Counted from the first letter of the stretch, positions 37,664 to 46,726 are shown. The stretch is 64,000 nt of DNA from Roseovarius litoreus (GCF_900142765.1 NZ_FRCB01000001.1:372001-436000); one strand, 5' to 3'. Translations and numbers: made by a program. Notes: generated by a model not told the origin, from the letters alone.

Positions 37664-39039
37664 AGCTTGAGCACGTCCGGCAGCGCCGCAAGCAGCGCGC
37701 GCGCGCCCATGCCGACACCGCCCTTGGGGCGGGCGGGCGCGGGCGTCGCGTTCCATCCGTAGATGTCGAAATGGGCATAGCGCCCGGTTCCGGCGAAGCG
37801 GCGCAGGAACAGCGCCGCTGTGATCGCCCCGGCAAAGCCGCCCGAGGGCGCGTTGTCGAGATCTGCGATGCCCGGCTCGATCATCGCCTCGTAAGGCGTA
37901 TGGAAGGGCAGACGCCAGACCGGATCGGCCACCTGCGCCGCCGCCTGATCCAATGCCTGCGAGAGCGCCGCGTCATCGGTGAAATAGGGCGAGAGATCAG
38001 GGCCGGCCGCCACGCGCGCGGCCCCGGTCAGGGTGGCCATCGACACCATCAGGTCAGGCGTTTCCTCGGCGGCGTAGGACAGGGCATCGGCCAGCACCAG
38101 ACGGCCTTCGGCATCGGTGTTGTTGATCTCGACCGTCAGGCCATTGCGCGCGGTGAGGATATCACCGGGCCGGAAGGCGCTGCCCGAGACGGCGTTTTCC
38201 ACCGCCGGGACCAGCACGCGCAACTGCAGGGGCAGGCGCAGATCCATGATCATCTGCGCCAGTCCCAGCACGGTGGCAGCCCCACCCATGTCCTTTTTCA
38301 TCAACCCCATGCTGGAGCCGGGCTTGAGGTTCAGCCCGCCCGTGTCGAAACACACGCCCTTGCCCACCAGCGTCAGCTTGGGCCCGCTGTCGCCCCACCG
38401 CATGTCGATCAGCCGCGGTGCCCGCGCCGAGGCACGGCCCACCGTGTGGATCATCGGGAAGTTCCGATCCAGCAGCGCCTCGCCCCGGATCACGTCGATC
38501 GACGCGCCATGGCGGGTGGCAAGCGTGGCACAGGCGCCTTCCAGTTCCGCCGGTCCCATATCCGATGCGGGAATGTTGATGAGATCGCGGGTCAGCGCCT
38601 CACCGGCGGCGATGGATTCGATCCGGGCGGCATCCACACCCTCGGGGGCGATCAGCCGCGCGGTGCTGTGCTTTTGCGCGCGGTAGCGGTCGAAGCTGTA
38701 ATGCGACAAGAGCCAGCCAAGCGATTCCTCGGCGGCGCGCACAGGATCAAGCCCGTGCAGGGCATAGGTGCCTTCGGGAAGTTGCGCGGCCGCCCCCGCC
38801 AGATGGAAGCGGCCCCGCGCGCGCGTCTCGGGCGTGCCGTAGCCCGCCAGCGCCATGGCGATGCCGCCCTGCCCATCGGGGATCAGGACCACGCTGCCAA
38901 GCTGGGCCGCAAACCCCGTGGCGCGCACCCAACGGGTGACCGTGTCGGGCTGGTCGGCCAGCCAATCGTCAAGCCCGCTCTGCTCGATCACATGCAGGGC
39001 AATGGCCGCCGCATCGGCGGGGGCGAATGTCAGGTCCAT
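37660..39039 (-). CDS. M17 leucyl aminopeptidase
   Basis: A 459-residue cytosolic dinuclear-zinc aminopeptidase. Metal and active-site motifs are VGKGVCFDTGGLNLKPG, MKKDMGGAATVLGL and the M17 signature NNTDAEGRL. The N-terminal domain is diverged, as in the alphaproteobacterial branch often found beside NlpC/P60 genes. It is the first gene of the operon with the NlpC/P60 endopeptidase and ureohydrolase (GTGA overlap). A role in murein-peptide recycling or general peptide breakdown is inferred from this pairing. Confidence 0.92.
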   Translation of the reverse strand: MDLTFAPADAAAIALHVIEQSGLDDWLADQPDTVTRWVRATGFAAQLGSVVLIPDGQGGIAMALAGYGTPETRARGRFHLAGAAAQLPEGTYALHGLDPVRAAEESLGWLLSHYSFDRYRAQKHSTARLIAPEGVDAARIESIAAGEALTRDLINIPASDMGPAELEGACATLATRHGASIDVIRGEALLDRNFPMIHTVGRASARAPRLIDMRWGDSGPKLTLVGKGVCFDTGGLNLKPGSSMGLMKKDMGGAATVLGLAQMIMDLRLPLQLRVLVPAVENAVSGSAFRPGDILTARNGLTVEINNTDAEGRLVLADALSYAAEETPDLMVSMATLTGAARVAAGPDLSPYFTDDAALSQALDQAAAQVADPVWRLPFHTPYEAMIEPGIADLDNAPSGGFAGAITAALFLRRFAGTGRYAHFDIYGWNATPAPARPKGGVGMGARALLAALPDVLKL

Positions 39040-39107
39040 GGGGCGCGTCCCTTTGTCGTTTGGTCTTTTGCCGCCAGCCTATCCGCCCTGTCGCCGCCTG
39101 CAAGCGG

Positions 39108-39509
39108 TCATATGCTCAGATCGCGGATATCCCACATTTCGCCGAGGCAGGTTTCACCGATCCGCAAGAGCCGCGCCAGCGTCGCCGCCAAGGCGACCGG
39201 ATCGCCATCGTCGATACAGGCGGTCACATGGCCCGCGACACGCGCCAGTTTGCCCATGCCGATCTGATCGGAGATCGCAATCAGGCTGCGCACCGTGCGG
39301 CGCATGTCGGCCAGCCGCCCCTCGCGGTGGCAGCGTTCGGCATGCGACAGGCGCACTGCCACTTCCTCGAGCGCGCGGCAGATCACGTTTTCGGCCGCCG
39401 CCTCGCCCAATTGGGACACCAGCGCATCCAGACGGTCGCAATCCAGCCGAACGGTTTCGGCCTGTTTCAGTAAGGTCACTTGTTCCAAAGTCTCACCCCG
39501 GTCTTGCAT
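39108..39509 (-). CDS. Conserved helical protein of unknown function
   Basis: A 133-residue, almost all-helical cytosolic protein without membrane segments. It contains heptad-like stretches (LEQVTLLKQAETVRLDCDRL) and ends MWDIRDLSI. No family is recognised. A GGGAG site lies upstream of the ATG at 39509. It is divergent from the carbonic anhydrase gene and follows the aminopeptidase operon direction, but is upstream of it by 68 nt and may be its first gene. Confidence 0.6.
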   Translation of the reverse strand: MQDRGETLEQVTLLKQAETVRLDCDRLDALVSQLGEAAAENVICRALEEVAVRLSHAERCHREGRLADMRRTVRSLIAISDQIGMGKLARVAGHVTACIDDGDPVALAATLARLLRIGETCLGEMWDIRDLSI

Positions 39510-39641
39510 CGCTCCCACGCGACAAAGGGCAGAATGACGGGCCAAGGTTCCCAAATGCTTTAGACGGAGTGATATTCTCTCTCGAATTCGCAGCGAATTG
39601 CCACTATCAGGGCCTGCAAGACCCAAATCCGAGTGACGACG

Positions 39642-40292
39642 ATGGAACACGCCCGCCCCCTGCCCACCTATCTGGTGCATCGCTACCATGGCTGGAAAGC
39701 GACCGCCTATGCCGAGAACCAGGCCTGGTATCGCAGACTGGCGGAAGACGGGCAGCACCCGCGGGCGATGATGATATCGTGCTGTGACAGCCGTGTGCAT
39801 GTCACCTCGATCTTCGGGGCCGATCAGGGCGAGTTCTTCATTCACCGCAATATCGCCAATCTGGTGCCGCCGCACAAACCCGACGGGCAGCAGCACGGCA
39901 CCTCGGCGGCGGTGGAATACGCGGTCACCGCGCTGAAGGTGGCGCATGTGATCGTGATGGGCCATTCCAATTGCGGCGGCGTGCAGGGCTGTCTGGACAT
40001 GTGCACCGGCAAGGCGCCCGCGCTGGAGGAGAAGTCCAGCTTCGTGGGCCGCTGGATGGACATCCTGCGCCCCGGCTATGAGCGGGTCAGGGACATCGCC
40101 GACGAAAGCCAGCAGCGCAGCGCACTGGAAAAAGAGGCGGTCGTCGTCTCGCTGGAAAACCTCATGACCTTTCCCTTCGTGGCCGAGGCGGTGAAGGCGG
40201 GCACACTGACGTTGCATGGCCTGTGGCACGAGATCGGCGAAGGTGGCGTCGAGCAATACAGCCACAGCACGGGCGGCTTCGTTCCGATCTGA
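39642..40292 (+). CDS. Beta-class carbonic anhydrase
   Basis: A 216-residue zinc enzyme interconverting CO2 and bicarbonate. The ligands are the cysteine and Asp-Arg pair of MISCCDSRVHVTS and the His/Cys of VMGHSNCGGVQG, the standard beta-class set. The ATG at 39642 has a GAG ribosome site at 8 nt; an in-frame GTG at 39633 is possible. The length and intact dyad argue for an active enzyme, probably supplying bicarbonate for carboxylases. Confidence 0.94.
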   Translation: MEHARPLPTYLVHRYHGWKATAYAENQAWYRRLAEDGQHPRAMMISCCDSRVHVTSIFGADQGEFFIHRNIANLVPPHKPDGQQHGTSAAVEYAVTALKVAHVIVMGHSNCGGVQGCLDMCTGKAPALEEKSSFVGRWMDILRPGYERVRDIADESQQRSALEKEAVVVSLENLMTFPFVAEAVKAGTLTLHGLWHEIGEGGVEQYSHSTGGFVPI

Positions 40293-40330
40293 AGCGGTGG
40301 TCGCGCCGTCAACAAGCGATCCACAAGAGA

Positions 40331-40930
40331 TCAATAGAGCGTGCGCCGATACCCCGCCTCGACCGCCTGTTGCGAGAGATCCTCGGGGGCGATGCCCACC
40401 TGATCGCGCAGGATTTCATTGAGCGTCGCCACGGGCCGGTCTGAGGGCCAGCTGTCAGGCGCCCAGAGACCGGCGCGCATCGGCGCCTTGCCGCAATGCA
40501 GATAGGCCTCGTCGATGCGCACGCGCAGCACGGTTTTCGGCACCCGGCCCCTGAGCGCGCAGCGCGCGCACAGATCGGCATCGTCATGGATCGTGGCATG
40601 GCCATTGACCCGAAGGGTTTCATCCACCGACGGGATCAGGAAGATCAGCGCCACCTGCGGATGGCGCAGGATGTTCAGAAGCCCGTCCAGCCGGTTGTTG
40701 CCGGGACGGTCGGGGATCAGCAGGTGCCGATCGTCCTCGATCTGCACGAACCCCGCCGGATCGCCCTTGGGCGAGACATCGAGCGTCGTCCCGTCGCTGG
40801 TCCCAAGCACCATGAACGGAGAGCCGCCGACAAAGGCGCGGCAATGGCTGTCAAGCCGGTCCAGCACCTTGACGGCGGCGCGTGGGCTGACCGCGCCATA
40901 AAGCGCGCGCAAGCGGTCTTCGGTCATCAT
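40331..40930 (-). CDS. PPOX-class flavoprotein (MSMEG_1061-like pyridoxamine oxidase-family protein)
   Basis: A 199-residue split-barrel flavin-binding protein of the pyridoxamine-5'-phosphate oxidase superfamily. It has PFMVLGTSDGTTLDVSPKGD, the usual FMN-binding strand pair, LLIPDRPGNNRLDGLLNILR and RVPKTVLRVRIDEAYLHC. Members of this subfamily are FMN- or F420-type reductases without known substrate in proteobacteria. Tandem ATGs lie at 40930 and 40927, with AGGAT upstream. Convergent with the carbonic anhydrase gene and 41 nt downstream of the MuiA-like gene on the same strand. Confidence 0.8.
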   Translation of the reverse strand: MMTEDRLRALYGAVSPRAAVKVLDRLDSHCRAFVGGSPFMVLGTSDGTTLDVSPKGDPAGFVQIEDDRHLLIPDRPGNNRLDGLLNILRHPQVALIFLIPSVDETLRVNGHATIHDDADLCARCALRGRVPKTVLRVRIDEAYLHCGKAPMRAGLWAPDSWPSDRPVATLNEILRDQVGIAPEDLSQQAVEAGYRRTLY

Positions 40931-40971
40931 CGGGCGATCCTTTCGGCATGGTCTTGCACTGGCGCGGACAT

Positions 40972-42609
40972 TCAGCGCAGCAGCTTTCCTTCGGGCCATT
41001 CCAGCGTGTAGTCCAGAACGATCTCCTGCGTGGCGGCGGGCTCCAGCGTGAAGCGCCATTCCAGCACGCCGCGCTTGCCGTCCACATCCTGTCCGGCGGG
41101 GCGCGGCGCGGCGGTCCATTCGATCTCAAGCTCCTGCTGTTCGGAATAGGGCACCCTGTCGAGCACGCGCAGCGGCCACGGCTCGGCGGTCAGGTTCTCG
41201 ACCTCGATCCGGATGGTTTCCTCGAGCGCATTGGAGGCGGTGAACACCCCGCGCCCGCCCTCTTCGCGCGACGGGATCATGCGGGTGAGGCGCAAACCGT
41301 CGATGGGGCCAAACGACAGTTCGGCCTCGGCACCCGCCGGGATCATCGCGATCGGGCGCTGGCCCACGAACCGTTCACCAAGATAGAAGCGCGCCTCGTC
41401 GGTGGGCAGGATCACCTCGCGGGGGTCATTGGTGAAGCCAGCCATCAGAAAGGCGCGGTCATCCAGAAGCGGCACGGCGCGGGCGATGGGATCGGCGGGC
41501 CGTTCGATCAGCCCAAGATCCACGCGCACCCGGTCCGCCCCCGACGCGACCGAGACCGTGCCGGGATAGACATAGCGCACCGACAGCCCGTCGAACTCGG
41601 GCGCAGCCTGTGTGACCATGGCAGGGGCCGGGGCGGCCAGCGCCTCGGCCTGCGGAGCGGCGCTGTCGAATGACGCCTCGGCACCGCGCGACAGGGTCTT
41701 GGGCTGCATCTGATCGGGATCGAAGACCCGGCGCAGCCAGGGCCAGATCTCGGAGGGGGCGGTCTGCTCGGACGGGCGGCTGGTGGACAGGGTCAGCGCC
41801 ACATCCTGCCAGTTCTCTCCGGTGGATTGCTGCAGGAATGCGCCGCGCGCGATGCTCAGACGCGCAGCGTCACGGTCGAGCCGAAAATCATAGGCCGGCT
41901 GCCAGCCCGCATCGGGCACCGTGTAGGCCACCCGCACCACGCCTTGCGTCTCGGCATCGGCGGTGATCGCGACGGCCAGCATGGCGCGCGCGGCATCCTG
42001 AGGCACCAGCGCGCGCAGGGCGGCGCGGGCCTCCTCCAGATCATCGCGCAGATCGGTCAGCCCGCGGTCGGCGGCATCGGCGCGCTGGCGGGCCTCGAGC
42101 GCGGCCTGCCGCGCGGCCAGCCCCTCTTGTCCGATCATCGTGACCAGATCGCGCAGCGCGGCGGGGTCCATCCCCGCCAACGCCCGGGATGTGCCCAGCT
42201 GATCCAGAAAGGCCACGCGCGCCACGGCCGCCTCTTCTTCGAGGCGAATCGCCTCGACCCCGGCTTCGGCATCGCGCAACGCGGCCTCCAGACGCGCGAC
42301 CTCGGCGCGGGCCGCTTGCAGGGCCGCGGTCTCCTCGGCGGTGCGGGGCGGCACGTAATCATCGCGCAGCGCGATGTCGTTGAGCTGTGCCCCCTCGACC
42401 GAGACGCGCACCGACGACAGCGGGACCGAGACCGGCAGATCGGTGAGGATCAGCCGGTGGCTGCCCTCCGGCGCGGCAAAACCTGCCTCGCGGATGACGG
42501 TGCCGCCCTGCGGATAGAGCGTGACATCGGCGACCCGGCTGGTGACGGGGATATCCTCGGCCCATGCAAGGACGGGGGCGACAATCAAAAGGCAGGCAAG
42601 GGCGCGCAT
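40972..42609 (-). CDS. MuiA-like DUF4139/DUF4140 exported protein
   Basis: A 545-residue periplasmic protein of the 'mucoidy inhibitor A' family, here without a link to exopolysaccharide. A signal peptide (LACLLIVAPVLAWA) precedes the DUF4140 domain (VTSRVADVTLYPQGGTVIRE). A coiled coil follows at about residues 85-190 (ARAEVARLEAALRDAEAGVE). The C-terminal DUF4139 beta domain begins VAYTVPDAGWQPAYDFRLD and ends EIVLDYTLEWPEGKLLR. A strong GAGGAGGTG site fixes the start at 42609. The biological role is unknown. Confidence 0.85.
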   Translation of the reverse strand: MRALACLLIVAPVLAWAEDIPVTSRVADVTLYPQGGTVIREAGFAAPEGSHRLILTDLPVSVPLSSVRVSVEGAQLNDIALRDDYVPPRTAEETAALQAARAEVARLEAALRDAEAGVEAIRLEEEAAVARVAFLDQLGTSRALAGMDPAALRDLVTMIGQEGLAARQAALEARQRADAADRGLTDLRDDLEEARAALRALVPQDAARAMLAVAITADAETQGVVRVAYTVPDAGWQPAYDFRLDRDAARLSIARGAFLQQSTGENWQDVALTLSTSRPSEQTAPSEIWPWLRRVFDPDQMQPKTLSRGAEASFDSAAPQAEALAAPAPAMVTQAAPEFDGLSVRYVYPGTVSVASGADRVRVDLGLIERPADPIARAVPLLDDRAFLMAGFTNDPREVILPTDEARFYLGERFVGQRPIAMIPAGAEAELSFGPIDGLRLTRMIPSREEGGRGVFTASNALEETIRIEVENLTAEPWPLRVLDRVPYSEQQELEIEWTAAPRPAGQDVDGKRGVLEWRFTLEPAATQEIVLDYTLEWPEGKLLR

Positions 42610-42721
42610 GGGGACACCTCCTCGGGGTCTCGGGATCGCTGTGGAGCTCGGCCGACTATCCCCCCGCGATGCGCCGGATGGCAAGGGCGCTGTGCCACGG
42701 GACGCGGATTCATGCTTTGCC

Positions 42722-42804
42722 AAAGCGGTCCGACTTTGACCTGAGGCATCGGCCAAAGGCGGACCGCGCGCAACGATGGAACAAAGCACGGCATGTCGCG
42801 AAAA
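42722..42804. repeat. Dispersed stem-loop repeat, copy 1
   Basis: An 83-bp element related to 54517-54598. The stem is GCGGTCCG (42725-42732) with CGGACCGC (42760-42767), extended by CTTT/AAAG after one mismatch. The loop contains GACCTGAGGCATC, identical in copy 2. After the stem both copies run CAACGAT, GAAC, AGCAC, GCAT and TCGCGAAA. The fourth stem pair is G-C here and T-A in copy 2. It lies in the 274-bp gap between the MuiA-like gene and the divergent small unknown gene. Confidence 0.75.
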
Positions 42805-42883
42805 TCCATGATCCAGGTTTTTCGCGAAACGCTTTGCTAACCATGATGCGGCAGTCTGGCGGAATATTGCGGGATGAGGCGTC

Positions 42884-43399
42884 ATGCTGGAACGGATCGA
42901 GATGAAAATGCATGTCGACATGCTGCGCGCGGCCAGCGCGCTGGCACGGCAGCGCGACGTGACGGTGGGGCAACTGGTGCGCGATCTTCTGGCGCGGGAA
43001 ATCACGCGCGCCCATGCGAGACCGCCCATCAGGGCGGATGAACGGCTTGTCGCCCCCTTGCGGGCGCGCCTCGCGGACGATCTCGCCCATGCGGCGGGGT
43101 GGGAAGACCTGCAGGCGCGGCTGCGCGCCAAGGGCTATGTCCTGCGCGCCTCTGGCGGCGGGCTGGCGCTTCATGACTGGCCCGGCGACAGGCGCATCTG
43201 CAAGGCGTCCGAACTGGGGTTCAGCTATGCGCGGCTGATGCGCCGCTTCGGTGCGCCCTTCCCCGACCATCCGCATAGCCACCTGATCGCCCGGCACCTG
43301 ACCCAAGCCGGCAGCGCGCCCCATCCCCAAGCGCGAACCGAAACGGGCGCCCCCGACGGGACGCCCGATACCGATATCGACGTGATCGAACCGTGCTGA
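42884..43399 (+). CDS. Unknown protein with ribbon-helix-helix-like N-terminus
   Basis: A 171-residue protein. The first 45 residues (MKMHVDMLRAASALARQRDV, then TVGQLVRDLLAREI) look like a ribbon-helix-helix DNA-binding unit. The middle (DLQARLRAKGYVLRASGGGL, then FSYARLMRRFGAPFP) recalls the small C-terminal domain found in some relaxases, but I am not sure of it. The tail is low-complexity and acidic. GAGG precedes the ATG at 42884. It is convergent with asd, 3 nt between stops. No mobilisation genes surround it, so a chromosomal regulator is as likely. Confidence 0.65.
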   Translation: MLERIEMKMHVDMLRAASALARQRDVTVGQLVRDLLAREITRAHARPPIRADERLVAPLRARLADDLAHAAGWEDLQARLRAKGYVLRASGGGLALHDWPGDRRICKASELGFSYARLMRRFGAPFPDHPHSHLIARHLTQAGSAPHPQARTETGAPDGTPDTDIDVIEPC

Positions 43400-43402
43400 G
43401 GA

Positions 43403-44425
43403 TCAGCCCTTTTTCAGCACCCGCTTGCCAAGGGTCTCGGCGATCTGCACCGCGTTGAGCGCTGCCCCCTTGCGCAGGTTGTCGCTGACGCACCACAGGT
43501 TGAGACCATTCTCGATCGTGGTGTCCTGACGGATGCGGCTGATGAAGGTGGCGAAATCGCCGACGCATTCCACCGGCGTCACGTAGCCGCCGCTTTCGCG
43601 CTTGTCGATCACCATGATCCCCGGCGCCTCGCGCAGGATGTCGCGCGCCTCGTCCTCGTCCAGAAACTCTTCGAATTCGAGGTTGATCGCCTCGGAATGA
43701 CCGACGAAAACCGGCACCCGCACACAGGTCGCGGTGACCTTGATCGAGGGATCGACGATCTTCTTGGTCTCGGCGACCATTTTCCATTCTTCCTTGGTCG
43801 AGCCGTCTTCCATGAAGACGTCGATATGCGGAATGACGTTGAACGCGATCTGCTTCTGGAAGGTCTTGGGCGGCACTTCGGAGGTGGGGTTGTAGACCGC
43901 CTTGGTCTGATCCCACAGCTCGTCGATGCCGTCCTTGCCGGCACCCGACACCGACTGATAGGTGCTGACCACCACGCGCTTGATGCGCGCACGGTCATGC
44001 AGGGGCTTGAGCGCCACGACCATCTGCGCGGTCGAGCAGTTGGGGTTGGCGATGATGTTCTTCTTGGCATAGCCGTCCACCGCCTCGGGATTGACCTCGG
44101 GCACGACCAGCGGCACGTCCGGGTCATAGCGATAGAGCGACGAGTTATCGATCACCACGCAGCCCGCCGCGGCGGCTTTCGGCGCATGGATCTTGGTCGC
44201 GTCCGAGCCGATAGCAAAAAGCGCGATATCCCAGCCGGTGAAATCGAACGCGTCGAGATCCTTGGTCTTGAGGGTCTGGTCGCCAAAGCTCACCTCGGTT
44301 CCAAGCGAACGGCGCGAGGCAAGTGCCGCGATCTCGTCCACCGGGAACTGGCGCTCGGCCAGGATGTTCAGCATTTCGCGGCCCACATTGCCCGTGGCGC
44401 CCACGACGACGACCTTGTACCCCAT
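43403..44425 (-). CDS. asd: Aspartate-semialdehyde dehydrogenase
   Basis: Asd reduces aspartyl phosphate to aspartate semialdehyde, the branch point to lysine/diaminopimelate, threonine and methionine. The 340-residue protein has the NADPH loop VVVGATGNVGREML at the N-terminus and the catalytic cysteine in NPNCSTAQMVVALKPL (about residue 131). ESGGYVTPVECVG near residue 275 follows the normal fold. It feeds DapA, encoded 14 kb away. A hairpin separates it from the MFS gene upstream. Confidence 0.96.
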   Translation of the reverse strand: MGYKVVVVGATGNVGREMLNILAERQFPVDEIAALASRRSLGTEVSFGDQTLKTKDLDAFDFTGWDIALFAIGSDATKIHAPKAAAAGCVVIDNSSLYRYDPDVPLVVPEVNPEAVDGYAKKNIIANPNCSTAQMVVALKPLHDRARIKRVVVSTYQSVSGAGKDGIDELWDQTKAVYNPTSEVPPKTFQKQIAFNVIPHIDVFMEDGSTKEEWKMVAETKKIVDPSIKVTATCVRVPVFVGHSEAINLEFEEFLDEDEARDILREAPGIMVIDKRESGGYVTPVECVGDFATFISRIRQDTTIENGLNLWCVSDNLRKGAALNAVQIAETLGKRVLKKG

Positions 44426-44459
44426 TTTTCAATCTCCGGATTCACAAGAGGTTTCGGAG

Positions 44460-44483
44460 CCGGGGACATATACGCTTCCCCGG
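44460..44483 (-). terminator. Hairpin between MFS gene and asd
   Basis: CCGGGGA (44460-44466) pairs with TCCCCGG (44477-44483) around a 10-nt loop, in the 77-nt gap between the MFS gene and asd, both on the minus strand. It probably ends or attenuates the MFS transcript before asd. Confidence 0.5.
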
Positions 44484-44502
44484 GTGATTGAAAGGGGGCG
44501 CG

Positions 44503-45678
44503 TCAGCTTCGGTTGTCGCGACTGGCGAGATAGATCAGCGTCCCAGCCAGATGCACGAGGCCGAAAAACCCGAAGAGCAGCACATAGCCCGCGACGGGAT
44601 CGCCTGCGGCCTGCCCCGCCGCATGAACCGGCCCGGAGACGAATTGCGCCACCCCCACGCCACCGATCCCGAAGAGGTTCAGAAGCGTGACGCCCCGCCC
44701 CGCCAGATGCGCCGGAAAGAAGGTGCGCGCATGGGCGATCAGCACCGGGAAAGAGGCGCCGAAAAAGCCCATCGCGGCACATAGCGCGATCGACAGCACA
44801 ACGCCCTGCCCGACCACCGCCGCCAGCGCCAGCGCCGCCCCGGCCGCAAACAGGTTTCCGGTGAAGATCACCCATTTATGGGTGCCGAAGATGCGGTCCA
44901 GCGGGCCATAGCAGAGCGTGCCGCAGATCATCGCCACGCCCATCACCAGCGTCGCCTGACCGATCTGCGCCGTGCTCAGCGCAAAGACATCGCCGAGATA
45001 GGGCCCCATCCACAAGCCCCGCACCGCCGCCGAGGGCGCATAGCCCACGAACATCAGCGGAAAGATCGCCCATAAGGCCGGCATCCGCAGCAGATCCAGC
45101 AGCGAGCCTTTTGTGTCCCCCTCGGCCGCGGGCGGATCGCGCACGAAGACCGCAAGCCCAACGGCCACCGCCGCCGACACCAGCGCGAGCCCGCCCAGCG
45201 CGGCGCGCCAGCCCATCGTCTCGGCCGCCAGCGCCATCGGATAGGAGGCCACGAGATTGCCCACCGACCCCACCCCCAGCATCAGCGCCGCCAGCGTGGC
45301 GAAGCGCGCCGGCGCGAATTGCCGCGCGAAGATGTAATAGGACGCCATCAGCACGGGCGAACAGCCCACCCCGATCAGCAGCATCGCGATATTGATATGG
45401 GCCGGCCCCTGCGCCAGCGCAAAGACCGCCGCCCCGCCACCGCCGCCCACCAGCAACAGAACCGAAGCCGTGCGCCGCGGGCCGATCCGGTCCAGCGCCC
45501 AGCCCACCGGCAATTGCATCGCGGCGAAAGCGATGAACCAAAGCCCCGAGGCAAAGGCCAGATCGTCGGGACGCGCGCCGATATCACGCTCGAGCAAGGG
45601 GCTGAGAACGGCGAGAAACGCCCGGAAAAACTGGCTCAGAACATACGCGAGGCACAACAGGCCAAGTCCGGCGCGCAT
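44503..45678 (-). CDS. Major facilitator superfamily transporter
   Basis: A 391-residue carrier with twelve hydrophobic segments. The MFS motif between helices 2 and 3 reads GWALDRIGPRRTAS, and the first helices show FRAFLAVLSPLLERDIG as in nitrate/sugar-phosphate-like MFS proteins. AAAAGGAT precedes the ATG at 45678. The substrate is unknown and the neighbours (asd and an HDAC-family hydrolase) give no clue. Confidence 0.87.
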   Translation of the reverse strand: MRAGLGLLCLAYVLSQFFRAFLAVLSPLLERDIGARPDDLAFASGLWFIAFAAMQLPVGWALDRIGPRRTASVLLLVGGGGGAAVFALAQGPAHINIAMLLIGVGCSPVLMASYYIFARQFAPARFATLAALMLGVGSVGNLVASYPMALAAETMGWRAALGGLALVSAAVAVGLAVFVRDPPAAEGDTKGSLLDLLRMPALWAIFPLMFVGYAPSAAVRGLWMGPYLGDVFALSTAQIGQATLVMGVAMICGTLCYGPLDRIFGTHKWVIFTGNLFAAGAALALAAVVGQGVVLSIALCAAMGFFGASFPVLIAHARTFFPAHLAGRGVTLLNLFGIGGVGVAQFVSGPVHAAGQAAGDPVAGYVLLFGFFGLVHLAGTLIYLASRDNRS

Positions 45679-45802
45679 GGTGTCATCCTTTTCAGAAGGC
45701 CGCAGATCGGCGGTGTTCGGGCGGCATCAGTGGCACTTTGCCGCGCCGGAGGCAAGACCGGGCGACATGCTCGGCGCCCCCGGCCAGACCGGCCCCGAAG
45801 GA

Positions 45803-46726
45803 TCAGCCGCGCGCGATCAGCACATCGACATGCGCCGCGGCACTGGCGGCCAGCGCCTGCAGATCGTAGCCCCCTTCCAGACAGGACACCACGCGCCCGC
45901 CGCAATGGGCCTGTGCCAGATCGCAGAGCCGCCCGGTGACCCACTCGAAATCGGCCTCGGTCAGGTTCAGCTCGGCCAGCGGATCGGCATGATGCGCATC
46001 GAACCCCGCCGAGATCAGGATCAGCTCGGGCGCGAACGCCTCGATCGCGGGAAAGACCTGTGCCTCATAGGCGGCGCGAAACACCGCCCCGTCGCTGCGC
46101 GGCGCAAGCGGCAGGTTCAGAACATTGCCATGCGCGCCCGTCTCGTCCGGGGTGCCGGTGCCGGGCCAGAGCGGCGACTGGTGCGAGGACACGAAGAGGC
46201 TGCGCGCCTCGGACCACAGAAGATCCTGTGTCCCGTTGCCGTGATGCACATCGAAATCCACCACCGCGACACGGGATAGCCCGTGACGCTCCATCGCGTG
46301 CCGCGCGGCGATGGCCACCGTGCCGAACAGGCAAAACCCCATGGTGCGCTCGGTTTCGGCATGATGTCCGGGCGGGCGGGTCGCGACAAAGGCGTTGCCC
46401 GCCTGACCGCCCAGCACCGCATCCACCGCCGCCAGCGCACCGCCCACACCGCGCAGCGCCGCGTCAAGCGAGCCGGGCGACATCCAGGTATCGGCATCGA
46501 GCTGCACAACGCCCTCGTCGGGCACGGCGGCGCGCACCCGGTCGATATGGGACTGCGGATGGCACAGGCGCAGATCATCCTCCGAGGCAAGCGGCGCCTC
46601 GGCCCGCATCAGATCGCGCCCCTCCAGCGCGGCCAGGACATGGCTCAGCCGCGCCACCTGTTCGGGGTGGCCCTGCGGCGTGAGATGATCCAGGCAATCG
46701 GTATGGGTGAAAAGCGCGGTGGTCAT
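45803..46726 (-). CDS. Histone deacetylase-family amidohydrolase (acetylpolyamine/acetoin-type)
   Basis: A 307-residue zinc deacetylase of the class II HDAC-like bacterial family. Active-site motifs are RPPGHHAETERTMGFCLF (His-His), VVDFDVHHGNGTQDL (zinc Asp and His) and SAGFDAHHADPLAELN (zinc Asp). Bacterial members remove acetyl or other acyl groups from polyamines or other small amines; none act on histones in cells. AGGGAGA precedes the ATG at 46726, chosen over a longer open frame. It is divergent from the MscS gene. Confidence 0.9.
   Translation of the reverse strand: MTTALFTHTDCLDHLTPQGHPEQVARLSHVLAALEGRDLMRAEAPLASEDDLRLCHPQSHIDRVRAAVPDEGVVQLDADTWMSPGSLDAALRGVGGALAAVDAVLGGQAGNAFVATRPPGHHAETERTMGFCLFGTVAIAARHAMERHGLSRVAVVDFDVHHGNGTQDLLWSEARSLFVSSHQSPLWPGTGTPDETGAHGNVLNLPLAPRSDGAVFRAAYEAQVFPAIEAFAPELILISAGFDAHHADPLAELNLTEADFEWVTGRLCDLAQAHCGGRVVSCLEGGYDLQALAASAAAHVDVLIARG

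Noticed and set aside
43366..43393. GATACCGATATCGACG near the end of the small unknown gene as a further 11-bp repeat
   Set aside because: It lies within coding sequence, has only one partial unit and is not in 11-bp phase.
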